64,000 nt of DNA from Karalla daura (Eukaryota > Chordata > Actinopteri > Chaetodontiformes > Leiognathidae), in assembly GCA_029224185.1 (NCBI GenBank), contig CM055193.1, positions 15,102,669 through 15,166,668 on the forward strand, written 5' to 3'. The notes beneath the pieces are model-generated. The model ran no database searches and had not been told where the DNA came from. It saw nothing but the letters and a program-made list of their open reading frames with translations. Shown here piece after piece: positions 1 to 13,860 of the stretch. Within the stretch, counting starts at the first letter, position 1. Each line of letters opens with the position of its first letter. Position numbers and translations under genes: made by a program.

Positions 1-1690
1 TTTCAAACGCACTCGACCTACACCGCAAGCACACACAATCATTTACTGTTATCTCCCAGAGCCAAATAGGGACTTCCAGCGTTGCAGATTCATCCAAGAT
101 GTTGTCCAAACATACCCGAAAAACATGTTAAAGTGTATTAGTTCAATGACAGCGTGATTGAGGTGCCTTCTCTGAGACAATTGCCTGTTTTTGCTCATAT
201 GGGGAGCAGATGGTAAGCAGGCATCAGTGCGGCAGGCTTTCTGGGATGACAGCCATGAGATTCCCCCTCAGGTGCCATTGGAGCCCCTTTAGAAGGGGAG
301 AGTGATTGGTAGGACATGGCACCTCCTAAGCAACTGTGTTTTTCCAGAGTTTCCTCCATCTTACAGTTCTCATCAACAAGCTACAGTACAGTAAATATAC
401 GAACAATGTCACCTAATTATCTCCCCGCGTTGTGCACGTCGAACACAGTGTATTTATTATATATGACAAGTTGCTTTTCAAGATGTATTCATTATCCATT
501 AGATTGTCTATTGGAAATAATAGTTTTGCTCTCCATTAAATGACCATGGTTCTGTCTGCCTGTGCCGCACCCGCAACACAGCACACAGCAACAACGCCCT
601 CATTTTAATGCATCTAGTCAGATGCTATAGGAAGTACATACACAATTAATATACGGCCTATCTCACAAAATAGCACCATAATGCCATCTTGCGCAGATGT
701 TAGGGTATTTTTTTAATGTAATGTATCTGCTGCAACCATTTGGAATCATATAGCATAAACAGATACAGCACAGTTGGAAATCTTATAATATTAATTCATA
801 AGTGTCTGAAAACAAAGATTATTATAAGAGTATTTCAAACAAATTTGAACATTATCCCTAAAAAAGCATATATGCAATGACTATAAATGTAAAACTGCTT
901 TTATGAATTATAAGCATTCATTTGATTTGAATTTTGATACTTGTGACCAATGCAGACTCTAATGAAACATGTACTCTGCCATCCTGTTCCATTTAGATTT
1001 GTTGATTTGCTCTCCCACTGGAACTCTGAACTATAATTGCTATTATATACCGTAAGAGCCCAGTAACCAAGTAAACCTTATAAAGCTCCACAAAACATGT
1101 AAAACATGCTCCTGGGCTTGACCCAGCCCAATCCTTGTCATTTAGAAATTATTATTTCTATTGTAACCAATAAAAAGATGATATTTAGGTGTATCTGCAT
1201 AGTTGACACCATCTGGTCTTTTTTTCTAAAAAAAAAAGAAAATGTTACATATTTTAATCATTACAGGTATTTTCCATCTTGCGGGTAGATACGTGCAGTA
1301 AAGGCAGTTAAGATATTTACGGACAGATAATAATATATTAATGAATTATAATTGCACAATTTGTTGCAACATGTCAAAGTTTAAAACCGCATCCACATAT
1401 GTAAACATGTTTGATTCCTTGCATTGAAATATTGTGTAAAATCTGGAGGCAGGGGCTGTACTTTTGTGCTGCAGTTCATAGATGGGATTTTAAAGAGAAT
1501 CTGTGCCAGGTTTAAAGAGAACTGCTAGTGGGCTACATTAAGCAAGATGTTAATGTGATATTTCGAAGCCTCCACTTTTGTGTGAAAAAGCATGTAGTGC
1601 CTTCAGATGGAAATGTACCCTGTAGTGGATTAAAAGGGGGTAAAGGAGAGGACACATGATGCATTTACTGTAGCTGTATGACTGTGTGTC
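1..1690. other. AT-rich non-coding DNA, no gene seen
   Basis: Only short chance reading frames with no recognisable domains are present. The stretch is AT-rich with many TAATTA/TTAAT-type motifs. I recognise no repeat family or RNA gene. Confidence 0.6.
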
Positions 1691-1699
1691 TACACACTA

Positions 1700-1740
1700 C
1701 TGTGCATGTGCGTGTGTGTGTGGGTGTGTGTGTGTGCATG
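1700..1740. repeat. Imperfect (TG)n microsatellite
   Basis: Alternating TG with interruptions (GCATGTGCG, TGGG) over about 40 bases. It can form Z-DNA. Confidence 0.8.
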
Positions 1741-2220
1741 TCAGCTCGGTGTACTTGACCTTGGCTGCTATAGGACATTTTGGTTCATCAGGAAAGATGA
1801 TTGTTTCCTTTAAAAGTTATTAGGAGGACTGTGTCTAAAGGAAACTGACATGGCTCCCTGCATCCCTGATGGTTTCCACTCCGTTTCTTTTGTAGTCACT
1901 CAATAGGTATGGGAATATTGTACCGCCACAGTATTTATACATTAAGCAAGGTCTCTCGGTCCGGAAACAAGGGAGGAACAGTGATTGGCCCCAGAGTATA
2001 ATTCCCCCCGTGTCTACATTGGCGTGCCATCCTTTATCAATAATCACCTTGGAGGGGAGAGCAGCTCGTGTTGGAGAGAGATTGACCTCTGTGGTGATGA
2101 GGGTACATGGGCCGTGGTCATCCGTTACCACAACCCATACACGACCCTGCATAATATTCCCAGGTGGGGACTCTGGCAGGGGCTCCCGTACAGACCATGA
2201 TGAGATGGGAGTGGGACCAC

Positions 2221-2249
2221 ATACATACATACATACATACATACATACA
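2221..2249. repeat. (ATAC)n microsatellite
   Basis: About seven perfect copies of ATAC. The array lies inside a chance minus-strand frame of 174 codons (1835-2359), which makes that frame unlikely to be a real gene. Confidence 0.9.
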
Positions 2250-4517
2250 GTAGTGGGCCTGTCACCACCCCAGTAAACCCATCTCAGATCTGTCACTTCC
2301 ATCACATGTCTGATAAAAACAAAGATGAACGGTGCAAAAAGAACAAATGGGGTATGCATGCGGGTACGTATTTCCCTTTTAAATGCATCTTTGGAGCCAT
2401 TATCTGATTGCAGTGCATTTACATTTGATCACTTTGTTCTATGTTGTGGTGTAATGCAAAAAAAAACCCCCAAAAAAACATGTGAATGAATGAGCAGCTA
2501 GATCTGGGAAAGGAGGAGCGAGGAAGTTACACATCCATTCCGCCAAGCAATAGCCGTCCTGCTCTAATGCAATGTGACACTGAATACTACACACAGAGAA
2601 ACAAGTAACCTCAAATTGGGTTATTCTTCCTACCTGCCAGTAATCCAGTTGATAAGCACTATACATGTAGATTTCTGGGGAGCAGAGAAATCAGATTACC
2701 CTGAGCTGAACTGGGATTTTCAGTCTAAATTGGCTGTTGTTCCTCAGGTCTCTCATTCTATCAGGATGAATGAGGGGAAATGAATGATTTGACTTTGCAC
2801 CAGATAAATTGTCTGTATGGGAGCGCACATGAAGAAAACTCTGCTGGGTTTACTTATATGGGATGGGGATGCACCACATATTGTGTGTACAGTAAGTACA
2901 TTAAACACAAAAATACAAGTTTGAAATCAAAGTAGTGGGCTGATTTATGTAAAAGTTGTTTCCATTTTGAAATGAGAAATTTTAAGAAATACAGGATGTT
3001 CTAACACGGAGATTAACTAATCTAGAGACAGTGATGATGTTTCTTCAAAATGTTTCTCCTCAGTTCAAACATTTCGGTGTTGTAATAGGCAAGTAGGCGG
3101 CTAGTCATAATAAAAATAGTGACAATATAGACCGCATTCACAAGGCAAAAATCCCTATGTAATAGAACATAGATCTTGAAGATGATGTTTTTGATCAATT
3201 TTGAGGAAGAATAAATGTGATACTAATCCATGCTATGAGATGTCAGCATTGAGTGAAGTTGTTTATGTCCTAAATGGTGCATTAGAAGTCAAACATGTTT
3301 ATGATTAAATATGGGATAAGATTGTAGGTGAAGCTCTATCAAACTGTGAGACATTGCAAACTGTGCTGCAGATGCAAAAGTAACAACACTTGAGTAAACA
3401 GCTCAGCCAAACTTGGCCTGAGATCTGAGAGAGGTAGAATCAGTCTAGTTTCAAGATGAATTCAAAATAACTAAATGAAGGACGTTTCCTTTAACTAAGT
3501 CTGGATTAATGAAGCAAGCCAGGTTTAACTGGTTGCTTAATGATGAAAGCTACTGGCACTGGACACACTGATTTCCATCTAGATCACTGCTGCCCCTGCA
3601 AATAGGATGTATCTTTCTGATGGACAAAACACCTGAACAAAAAATGCACATGCTCGAATGGATAGAGATTAAATTCCAACCTTGTTGTTAGTAATGGCGC
3701 ATTTAATGCCCCTAGAACACTGTTTAGCCAGAGAGCATTAGAATTCAAGCTTTTATGCAGCTCTTGCATCTGTGTATGTGTGACTTGCATCTCAGCGTGA
3801 TTCATGTCCCAAACAGCATTTTCTTGCATCTCAAATAGCCACAGCCTGAGCCTCTCCTCTGCTGTTTTTGTATTTTCTAACATGACACATGAATCCCCGG
3901 TGGCCCTGGAAATCAGACAACCCAGGTGCAACACTAATATCCTCCCAGTATCCAAACATTTCCTTTAAAAGTAACTGGCACATTGGGGCCCATAAATTAG
4001 AGCTGAACGCTGCTCAAGATGTCTGGCTTCCAATAAGACCGTACCCAGAGCAATAAACTTTGACATTGCTGCTTGAAAAATGCCTGCCCTTTTTCATTGT
4101 CAAGTGTTACAAATTGATGAAATGAGTTCATCGATGTTCCCTGGTCATTATCTCTCCAGTGGCACTTTGTTTTACAGACAGTGGGAAAAGGGACAGTGCA
4201 GATTAGACGCCCAGGCACAGTTTATCAAACAAAATCTAATATCATCCATAAGAGAGGAATCTGGAAATCAATACTTCATTACTAAATTGTTAGTGGGGAT
4301 GAAGAGTAATTGTGTGAGTTCAGAGATGTGTCTCGGCGGCCGGGGCATAGGAAGTTCAATGTCACCCGGGAAGTGATAAGTAAAGGCACTGATGGGAAGA
4401 AACATTTCTGTAATGGGGGGTGCAGGAGGAGGGCAGTGGCCTGAGCACAGAACAGACAATAGACACTGGTTTGCCATTGATTGGCTCAGCTATAAAGATG
4501 GAATGGTTTAAAGAGGC
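2250..4517. other. Non-coding, no gene seen
   Basis: The longest open frame (minus, 3584-3955, 123 codons) has no recognisable domain. No RNA gene or interspersed repeat was recognised. Confidence 0.5.
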
Positions 4518-4577
4518 GGAGAGGGAAAGAGGAGAGAGAGAGAGAGAAAGAAAGGGAAAAAAAAGAAGGGGAAAAAA
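4518..4577. repeat. Purine-rich GA/GGAAA tract
   Basis: A low-complexity plus-strand purine tract of GAGA and GAAA units ending in runs of A. Confidence 0.8.
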
Positions 4578-5390
4578 AGCACCAGCTCCTGAATTTACCC
4601 TTGTCCTGTCACCAGATTTCACTCGTGGCGTGAAGTCTTCCTCTGTGATCTGTCCGATCAATCGTCCGCTACATTTGCATCCTGACAGAGATAAGTGCAA
4701 TGATAAAACTGTTCTCCCGCAAAAATGGAGGACCGCTTGATGACACGGCCATTACCATCGACTGAAAGTATGTCTGAGACGCGTCTCGCTGTTAATGAAC
4801 GTTAATAAATAACTTTGATGATTAATCTGAGCCGCGGCCACTTGTCCTCTGGTGTTTACAGCGACATACGTGTGGCTGTCTGCGAGGTGTGTGATCTTAG
4901 CCGAGCCCTCGAGCTTCCTCTTTTGTTCCCGCTGTGTGTGAGGTCACAGCAGTGCAATGAGCACATCACCTCCGTGCTGCACCGGCACAGCCTCATCCCT
5001 CTAAAAGCTTGTGTCTGGAGTCCCTCTGACCTGTTCCCCTGCCTCGCCGTGTTCAGCCATGCAAATCAGAGTGCCTTCAACTTGAACATTCATGAGCCAA
5101 ACCTGCAGCCCGTGTTTGGAGCCGCTGGGAGCTCGGAGGGGGAAATCGGCGACTTTTATATTTCGGTGAAAGGACAAAAAAAAAAAAGTGGCAGAGGCAG
5201 AGAGGAGGTTGTTTTCTGTCAAACTGAACGCAGGTTGTGGATTGTTGTACATTTTATATGTTTAGAACAATTTCGCCCTTTTCTTGTCTTTGCACGTTTG
5301 AACATGATGGTCTATTAGGTCAGCGACAATTATTAGATTTATCAGTAAAATATTTTCAGATTATTAAATCAATTAAATGAATGGCATGGT
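4578..5390. other. Non-coding; possible conserved element
   Basis: Contains two octamer motifs, ATTTGCAT at 4673-4680 and ATGCAAAT at 5059-5066. A 167-codon plus-strand frame (4815-5318) has no domain and probably arises by chance. Confidence 0.3.
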
Positions 5391-5394
5391 GATT

Positions 5395-5520
5395 AGGTGG
5401 GTAGGTCGCTTGAACCTGGGTGTGACCGTGTATGCCCTACAATGGATTTGTGACCAGTCCGAGGTGTTTTCCCTGCATTTTCCCTGGCCGAGCCAGTAGG
5501 ACAATGGATACTACAGTTCT
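5395..5520 (+). repeat. Degraded 3' fragment of SINE-like repeat
   Basis: The text GTATGCCCTACAATGGATTTG followed by GACCAGTCCGAGGTG resembles the common teleost element segment 'TGTGCCCTGCGATGGACTGG...GACCTGTCCAGGGTG'. Only the 3' half is recognisable and it is heavily diverged. Family assignment is from memory. Confidence 0.45.
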
Positions 5521-6464
5521 GTGTAGTTGTGCGCACCGTTTTCCTCCTGTTCCCCTGGCATTTTCCAGCCAGTCAGATGCCTTGCCTTTGCTCCTCACCT
5601 GTTTGCATTTTACTCCACTTTTCCACTCAGCCTTTGTTTGGGTGGACCTGCTGTGCTCCCCTCGTGATACGACCTGCAAGAGATGACACATTTACACGGC
5701 TGGTTTTGATTCAAATGTGATTCAGCTACAGTCATATGAGTCTGGGAAAAAAAAAACTGAAAATAACTTCAACTGTTTACCAATTATGGAAATTAAAGGC
5801 ATTAGCTTGTAGTCACGCAGCTTAATACAGAGCCCGATAGAACAACTGCGTAATGCAGGGAGCTCTCTGAAGTCTGAGGAATTAACCCTGGTGATGTCAC
5901 CTGTTTTTCTGAGTTAGGTGTGAGACCTCGGATAGCTTGTGGTACAAAGTGTCTTGAGAGCAGATAAATTCCCAAGGAAATACGTTGCATCACAGGAAAT
6001 GATGCAGCGTTTTTTTAACATGACTCACAGATGTTGATGAAAGGCTCGGTTCCTGTTGCACTGACCGCTTTTTAAATGCGTCTCTCACAAGTCAACGGCT
6101 TCATTAAAGTCTAACATTCATTCACCTAAGCACCCCTTTAATTTGATCTCTGTTAAGAAACTAACTAATTAACTGCTAAATTACCTGATTAATTGTTTTT
6201 GCATGGCAACCAATATGTTATCCTATCACGGTGACACAAACATAAGTCATCTTGTACAATATACAATTTCCTATTGATTTAATTTACTTGATTCTTGATG
6301 ATGAAAGATTTAACACTAATTTGTGAATTTGAAATGTGGATAAAAAAAATGACCCTTGAAGATTTTGGTTCAGCAACACTAACATCAAATTATGGCTTTA
6401 AATTTTGTATTTTGTCATCAGTCTAGCAGACATAGAGCAACGTGACTATTCATTTTATGTGACA

Positions 6465-6725
6465 GCACAATGGGTTGGTGGATGCTACGGTCACCTCACA
6501 ATAAGGAGATCTCGGTTTGAATCCTGGTCACATTTAACCAGATGAGTTTTCATATAATCCTTGTGACTGTTTGGGTTTTCTTCAGGATCTCACACAATGA
6601 GAGTACGTGGTCTGTGTGTGTTCTCTGCAATAAACTACCTTTTCCAGGATGGTTCAAGGTTGAGAAAGGCTCTCTACGACCCCTGTTTGGTATAAAGCAG
6701 GTAAGATAATGGATGTATAGATGAT
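6465..6725 (+). repeat. Degraded SINE-like repeat copy
   Basis: CACCTCACAATAAGGAGATC followed by GGTTTGAATCC, a box-B-like tRNA-derived promoter motif, then a TGGGTTTTCTTCAGG block, and ending in AGATAATGGATGTATAGATG. The order and wording match the copies at 16565, 21490 (minus) and 22785. The family is abundant in teleosts. This copy is diverged and internally shortened. Confidence 0.6.
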
Positions 6726-6729
6726 GTAT

Positions 6730-9608
6730 GTGAGTCCGACATTTGCACATTTTATGCTCTGGTTTGGGCCTCCACCACCTCCTGTGTGGAAATATGCGAT
6801 TCTTCGGGTAGTAAATGTTCCACTCAGTGCACTTTCTTACTGCTTTGGTGCTGAGCAAACAATGAACCGTGAGCTTGTAAAGCTTTCTCGCTGTAGATAT
6901 AACTGCATCTGGAAATGACACTGACAACGTTGATGAGATTGAACCAAAACAATGAGCTGAGAGATGATGAAACGCAGAGCTGTGTGTGAATGATAACTCT
7001 CTGCGGGTTTGTTTCTACAAACAGCCTCTTCCATAAACGCTTAAAATATTGATAGGAATGATGAAAATAAATGAAAAATATTGATTATAGCAGCTTTAAA
7101 GCCTCAGACCACCAAATCATGGACAACGAGGGAGTGCGAGACAGTTTTACAGTATATTCTCACACCTCTCATCTGGGGAATGTTTCAATATCCAGCGCTG
7201 CAAATTCTACAGATGGAGTGTTTTTCTAATTAACAAAAACACCACCTCGCTTACACATCAAAAACAAGCGGCGGGAGTGATAAAACAAGCTGCTCGAAAT
7301 CCAGATACTCTCATTTGTGCGCCGGTTTGAATGTTCAGCAAGTATACTGCTCCATTTTAAAAAGGCCCTTCGCTGTTGTTGACAGAGATAAACATTTTTT
7401 TATCGCGGCGCTTTGACGTCGGTGAAGTGAGGCTGACAGTCCGGTAACAGGGGCCGTTTGCTAATGATTTTTGAGCAGCCCCCAACTGAGTCCTAAATGT
7501 CTGCAATATCCATAAACAACTCTATACTGTCCAATTAGGCAGACAGAGATGTACTGGGCTGTCAGACAGATTTGCATGGCTAAGCACCTGAGATCCAGAG
7601 GATGATGAGGGGGATGGTTCACCGGCCAGGGAGAGAATGTTGCACAATGGATGACTTTCATTACAGCATTACCGCTTTACATACACACTCATCCAATTAC
7701 TGCCTGGATTAATTGATCATCGTACCTTTCTTTTCCTCGCGCCAGAGCCGAAAGCTGGTGCGTCCTTCTTCCTCCCGCACCGACGACACAACCTGCTGCT
7801 TTCACTCCTTCTTGCACCACGGCTCCTGTCCCAGGTTTACAGCCGCAGCTCTTCGTAAAAAGTCTGAGGGGACATTTCCAGGAAGAGTGGGGGCGGTGGG
7901 GGTGTTGGTTGTTAGAGAAAACCGTCATGGGCCACCACTGTGAGGACGGCCATTTGCAGGATCGCATACATTGGGAATAATTAGAATTTATGTGGGCTCG
8001 TCAATCCCGCCTCATCCCCTTCCCTGCTGTAGACCCATCAGTGGTCAGAAGGGTTCACCGGAGCATGACTCATCCCTGAGTGCGTTTGATCGGAATGAAT
8101 TATGCCCTTTAGATTCATTATGGCACTTTATTTCTCCTCTCTGTCCTCCTCCCTTGTCTGTTCAGCACCGGGAATGAAACGTACAAGACAGGGTACATAT
8201 TTTATTGTATGCATGCTGTCATGCACTTGCAGTTGGGGGATAAGAGGTGGTTAAGCCCAGCTACAAAATATAAAACACATCACCAAACACTTCCTTTTTT
8301 TATAAGAGGCGGTGCAAAGTGTTGCAGGGGAAAACTGTCATCAAATAGAGATATTCTGCAGCATTTTGTGATTTCAATGCACAGGCCCGATTTGCCAGAG
8401 CCGTCTTGCAGATAATTTGGAAAGAAAGAAGAAAAAAAAAAAGACGCAACTGGAGGACTTCAAATGTGGCATCATGAAACCACTTTAATATGACAAAAAT
8501 CTAATTGAACTCACGCTGTTTGGTGTGCAGGACTATGACAAGTGCTAATGGGATCATTTAAGATCATTTAAAATACAAACGAGTCTTGGCTTTGTGTTCA
8601 TTAATTACTGCTAATTATACGAACAGCTAGCCTTGTCGGGGCAGTGCATTCGGCTGTCGCTGAGTTGTGAACATCAGGTCCGAACGAGAGGACGTCCCAT
8701 TTCCCTCCTGGATGTAAGATGAATAAACATCACTGAGCTAACTTGTTCCTACTTATCTAATCGAGCTTAACCCTATGATGCTCATATGTTGTTTGTATAA
8801 TTGTTTTTTTTTAAAAACCTAAGGTGCTTTGTTTTGTTTTAAACATGCCGGCAACCAAAGCCCAACATCGCTCATTCTGTGTCGTGTGCCAAAGAATAAG
8901 TGTTTCTGAATAAGCATCTCAAACTGCTTACAATCAGTTATTTTGCCAATTCAGGAATCTGCAACTCACAAGTGGCCATTTTGAAACAAACACAGTCCAT
9001 ACAGAGGGATTTCATGAGAATAACTCCATAGCATCATTTAGAGCGAGCAGATTGCATCAACTAATTTCTGCATTTTTAATTGTTTTTTTTTCCCTCCTTC
9101 TTCTAGCATGGCCCAATTCCCCTCCAGGGAAGGAGCCCAGTCTAACAGAAAGGTTCGTAATCTCTGATGCAAGCAAGCTGCTAGATTTCAAATCATGTCA
9201 AGTCTTCCTGTGTTAGCGTTTTCAGCCTGGTTAATAATGTAGTTACCTTTCCTTGTTCATTTGTGCATGCTAACATTACCTATTCAGGTTTGAAAAAAAA
9301 AAGTGATATCTGAAATAATTACCACTCTCAAGTGGTCAATCTTTTTTTTAACTGTTGTTTTCAGCCTCTGTTCAGAGCTTCATCAGTAATCAAGGGTTAA
9401 TTTCACACCTCACTGGATTGCCTGCCTTAATCTCTATTCAGTGTAATTAAATCTGTCCAATAAAGTGAGCTCTTTTCCTCTTTGTTCTCTCCCATCTCCT
9501 GCTCTTTTTTTTATTGTTTTACACCCATCACATCTCATCGTCTGAACTACAGGCCATCCAGCCCCGCTTGACAGGCAGAATCTATCCCTAAAATTAAAAC
9601 ATTCCTGA
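6730..9608. other. Non-coding, no gene seen
   Basis: No domain-bearing frame was found. An octamer motif ATTTGCAT lies at 7570-7577. A small purine tract (about 8419-8443) is present. Some segments, such as 7380-7680, are rich in short homeodomain-type and TGACAG motifs but were not otherwise identified. Confidence 0.45.
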
Positions 9609-9742
9609 CCGAGATTGTAAGAGGGAAAAGAGAGGGAGGGAGGGAGGGAGAGGAGAGGACAGCAGAGGAGGGGGGAGGTAAAGGGGGAGTTTGCTGAGCT
9701 TGAGCTTGGTGGGAGAGGAAAAGGAAAGGGAAGGGAAGCTGA
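9609..9742. repeat. Polypurine tract with (GGGA)n
   Basis: About 130 plus-strand bases are nearly all purine apart from a few interruptions, including GGGA repeats at about 9632-9655. Mirror-symmetric purine tracts like this can form triplex (H-)DNA. Confidence 0.8.
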
Positions 9743-9780
9743 CACATCCACTGTCTATTTTACTTTCTTTTTTTTTCCCA

Positions 9781-9960
9781 TTTCAGCAGAACGGAATGTG
9801 AAGATTTGACCCTGTCAATCAGGCCCCTTGACAAGTTTAATCACGGTGTGCCCTCTGCAAAATCATGGCTAAATAGGAATGCAAATAATAGAGCACTGGG
9901 GCCTCTTATAAATGGTAATCAAGAGGACTAATCAACTGACAGGTCCACAGATCTGGCTTG
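9781..9960. other. Candidate conserved non-coding element
   Basis: A complex, repeat-free stretch with an octamer ATGCAAAT (9879-9886), TAATCA/TTAATC homeodomain-type sites and CTGTCA/TGACAG Meis-type sites close together. This texture is typical of enhancers around developmental regulators. Conservation was not tested. Confidence 0.3.
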
Positions 9961-12310
9961 CTCAAGGAGTCACTCAAACTTCTTTCATTTTTTCATTTTA
10001 AAGCTTTGTTAAAAACGTTTTTAACAACATAAATCTGAGGAAAAATGAACAGTGCTTCTTTCTTTCTTGCATATTCCTGTTTTTGAAGAAATAGGTTTCA
10101 TGTGTAGGCTAAATCGATTAACGTTTTTCACAATATTTGTTTTTGAACAATTCCTCTGCGGATCACAAGACAAAGGTTATATTTAAGCTCCGTAAAAGGG
10201 TATCTCTCCTTTCAAAGTTGGACCAGCCAGCGATTCCTGAACAATGTAAATGAGCCTTGCCAATCCACTCCTCTGTGATCTGCCACAAAAGTCAAGGGCT
10301 CCGTGAAGACTTTGAAATGTTGATTCGGTTGAGTATGGTGACTTCCCTTTGCACCTTTAAAAATACGGCTGATCCAAGTTTTATGTGTGCTTGAAAGTTG
10401 TGAAGGTTGCCACCCCCCCACCCCCCAATTGTCAAAGATGTCAAAGCTAAATATGAAATTCTGTCTTGCTCTGACTGCATCAAAAGTCGGGGCATTTTTT
10501 TCCCTCATAGTCCATAAGATCAGAAGAACGGTTAGAAGTCCCAGCAGAAGTGTATTGGTCTGAATCCATCATGTGTGAAATCATGCAAACAAATCAAATA
10601 ATCACTTAAGATTTTTTTTTTCAAACTCTCGAGTGAAATTCATTCAGTCCAGAGATATTCACTGAGAGACACTGCAGTGGCTTTATGTTTCTGAATCTAT
10701 AATATCATTTATTTAGAAAACCTTACATTCAGACGCGGTAAATTGGATTTGCCTCGCTATAATTATACATGATTTTAGATGGTTTGGTTTGTCACTGGGA
10801 ATAAAAGGGGTTATATGGCACGTCAGCTGGATCTAACATTTTAAAGACTTGCACTTCTCCGCTCGCTAATGATGGTTTACAGGCCAATTCTCTGGGGGCA
10901 GTCTGAGTGCTTCCAAGATATCACGTCTTCACAGGCAATCCACATAACTTAGTCTGGCAATGCCAAAGGGAGGTTTAAAGACAAGCCAAAAAGCGTGAGC
11001 AAGAGACGAGTCAGAAAACAGCACCTTATATAAATCTGCGCAAACAAAACCTCACAAAATCAAATCCTCTTTCACCTTCTCTCTCTGACTCATTTCTCCT
11101 GATTGCACCGTTTAAACACCCTTTGGGATTTCTTTCATGCCCTCTTCGTGCTTTACAAAATACATCTGCTGAAGCACGTCTGTGAGTTGTATTGTCATAT
11201 CGAACAACACGGTTGATAATCATAAAAAAAATGGAATCCTATCCCTGATATTCGCCCCGTGTTGGGTTGTAGTTCAGTGGTGTTCAGCCGCCTACTACAC
11301 CTGCAGAGGAAGATCAACATCCAAACAATGGAGCAGCCGAGACCAGACATCATTAGGCTTCTTAACACCTCACAAGACACAGACAGACTGACATCCAGCC
11401 AATTTGGCCATGAGCTGAGGTAGCTCCTCGTAGTCTGCAACCTCGATATGGACTAATGATGGTCTAAGCCTGTCTTGGCCCCTCATAGGCCCGTTTGATC
11501 AGGTACAGTCGAAATCCGGTGTGACATGAAGTTCGCTATACATTCAGCAGTAATTTATCCGCTTGAAACCCGTCGTGGGTTTGGCAGATGATCAACATAA
11601 GTGTTATCGAAGCTGAGGTGTACCAGCGTGTCAACCTGTCACCTGTCACTCTGTCTGTTCTGCATTATGCACTGAAATGACGACAGCGAGAGATGGTCAC
11701 AAATAGGTCTATAAAAAAAAAAGCTCTATAAAAAAAGATGCACGCTCGCGTGTCACATGCTGGATTTTACACAGAGGACACATCAGAAATAATGTGTCCT
11801 GCTATTAGGTCTAGCTGTTTCATCCATTTTGATTAAAAACAAATAGTGGAGATCATTTGGCAGTGAGCGGGGCGTCCGCTCAGCACTGACGGCAGCCGGA
11901 TGGATGGATGGTGCGAAGGCAAACATACGCGGGAATGATGCACAGTATTTATAGCAAGCAGATAACACTGGGTTGGAAAATTGACAGGCCCACCTAATGA
12001 TGCTCCTCAAAGTGGCATGGATGCAGACGAGTGGACCTCTTCAAATGGGAGGCCAATCCCTGCTGACACAGGGGATAATAGCCCAGCATTGAGCCCATTG
12101 TCTGGGCACCCCACACCATGGCATTTGGAGCTGAGCTGCCCCTGTTCCCGCGGACAAATGATCCGCACTCTGCCAGGGAATGTCAGCCATCACATCTCTC
12201 AGTCAGTCAGCTGATGGCAGAGGCCACTTTCTAGTAACCCGATTTATGGCTTATGAATAATCATCCCTGCAGCCACAAACTATCTTAATTCTATATAACG
12301 CCTATTTATC
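9961..12310. other. Non-coding, no gene seen
   Basis: Only chance frames are present (all under 110 codons, no domains). No repeat family was recognised. Confidence 0.5.
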
Positions 12311-12314
12311 TGTG

Positions 12315-12520
<206 letters not shown>

Positions 12521-12542
12521 CATTTATATCTCTCTTTCTCTG

Positions 12543-12569
12543 GCTAGCTAATTAGCTAGCTAGCTAGCT
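12543..12569. repeat. (GCTA)n with perfect 18-bp palindrome
   Basis: Bases 12543-12560 read the same on both strands, centred on AATT, and continue as GCTA units. The tract follows the TATC array. Confidence 0.85.
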
Positions 12570-13630
12570 GTTTTGCTCAATGCTGGGCTATTATCCTCTG
12601 ACTCAACAGCTGCTAGAAATCAACTTTGTGTTTCCATTTTCTGCTTTAATACATGCTTAAAGTTGCTAACAACGTTTACTTGTATTTGGATATAAATACA
12701 AAAATAAAAACTCTGCACTGAGCCTGACAAGCGGTGTTAGCTAACTTCCTGACTTTAACAACTGGGGACATATCTGTTAAAAAAAAACTTACCCTATGCT
12801 AAATTACTTCATTTCTGTCTGTCTGTCTGTCTGTCTGCATTTCTGTTTTAAATTGTTAATACTGAACAAATCAATAAATCATTATATTGTGTTTGGCCAT
12901 AGCAGCTGCATACATTTATACATATAAAAATATGCATATTTTGCTTCTCCTATTTTTCAGTTCTTGTGAGTTATATTTAGGAAGAGATCATAGTCAGCAG
13001 CTGCTTGAAGCATAAGACACTCTGTGTTTACTTTAATAACATTTAGCTAGAACCGCTGTCTTTCCTGAAGTTGAACCAAAGTGGTTTCGTTGCTTAAACC
13101 AACAAAACTTTAGGATGTGAACTCTATTCATCAGGGTCAGTCATATATTCTGTGTGCCTGAGAAAGCACAATCCAGTCAAAAATTACATTTATACACAGC
13201 AACATGATCTATATAACAAACCAGGGGTATGCAAATTTAGCCTGAGGTGAATGTTATTAAAGTAAACCAAACTTCGCATGCATTTTTAGTCAACCCCTAA
13301 CTTCACTGTCAAACCATGAGAGTGGCAGGCTTCAGTCTGCAGGATCACCAGGCAAAAATATTTGTTGAGTTTCAGCCTCTGCTGCACAATAAACCTGTGA
13401 ATGAAAAAGTTATTATATTAATCATGCAAATCTTCTAAATATAGAAATGAAATCTACACCCCTGTGTAGTTGATGACCTTTCCTTGGTGCAAAATCTGCA
13501 AAGTCATGCTGCTTTGGCCATGAGCTGTTCCTGTTCTGAATCTGATGAGTCTGACACAAGGAGCTGAGACATTTATGGTAAATTGTGTGAGCTGGCGTAA
13601 ACCAGAATCACTATTGCAATAGAAAAATGA
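12570..13630. other. Non-coding; small (GTCT)n array at 12814-12837
   Basis: No gene was seen. Two octamer motifs lie at 13229-13236 and 13434-13441. The CTGT array is six units long. Confidence 0.45.
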
Positions 13631-13670
13631 GTGTATTGTACAGCAGAGGTGTGTGTTTGGTCATATCTGA

Positions 13671-13860
<190 letters not shown>

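Noticed and set aside
1835..2359. 174-codon minus-strand open frame
   Set aside because: It runs through an ATAC microsatellite, has no recognisable domain, and lacks splice or promoter context.
3584..3955. 123-codon minus-strand open frame
   Set aside because: No domain, no conserved wording and no gene context.
4815..5318. 167-codon plus-strand open frame
   Set aside because: The translation is low in domain-like structure and unlike any family I know. A chance frame in non-coding DNA is more likely.
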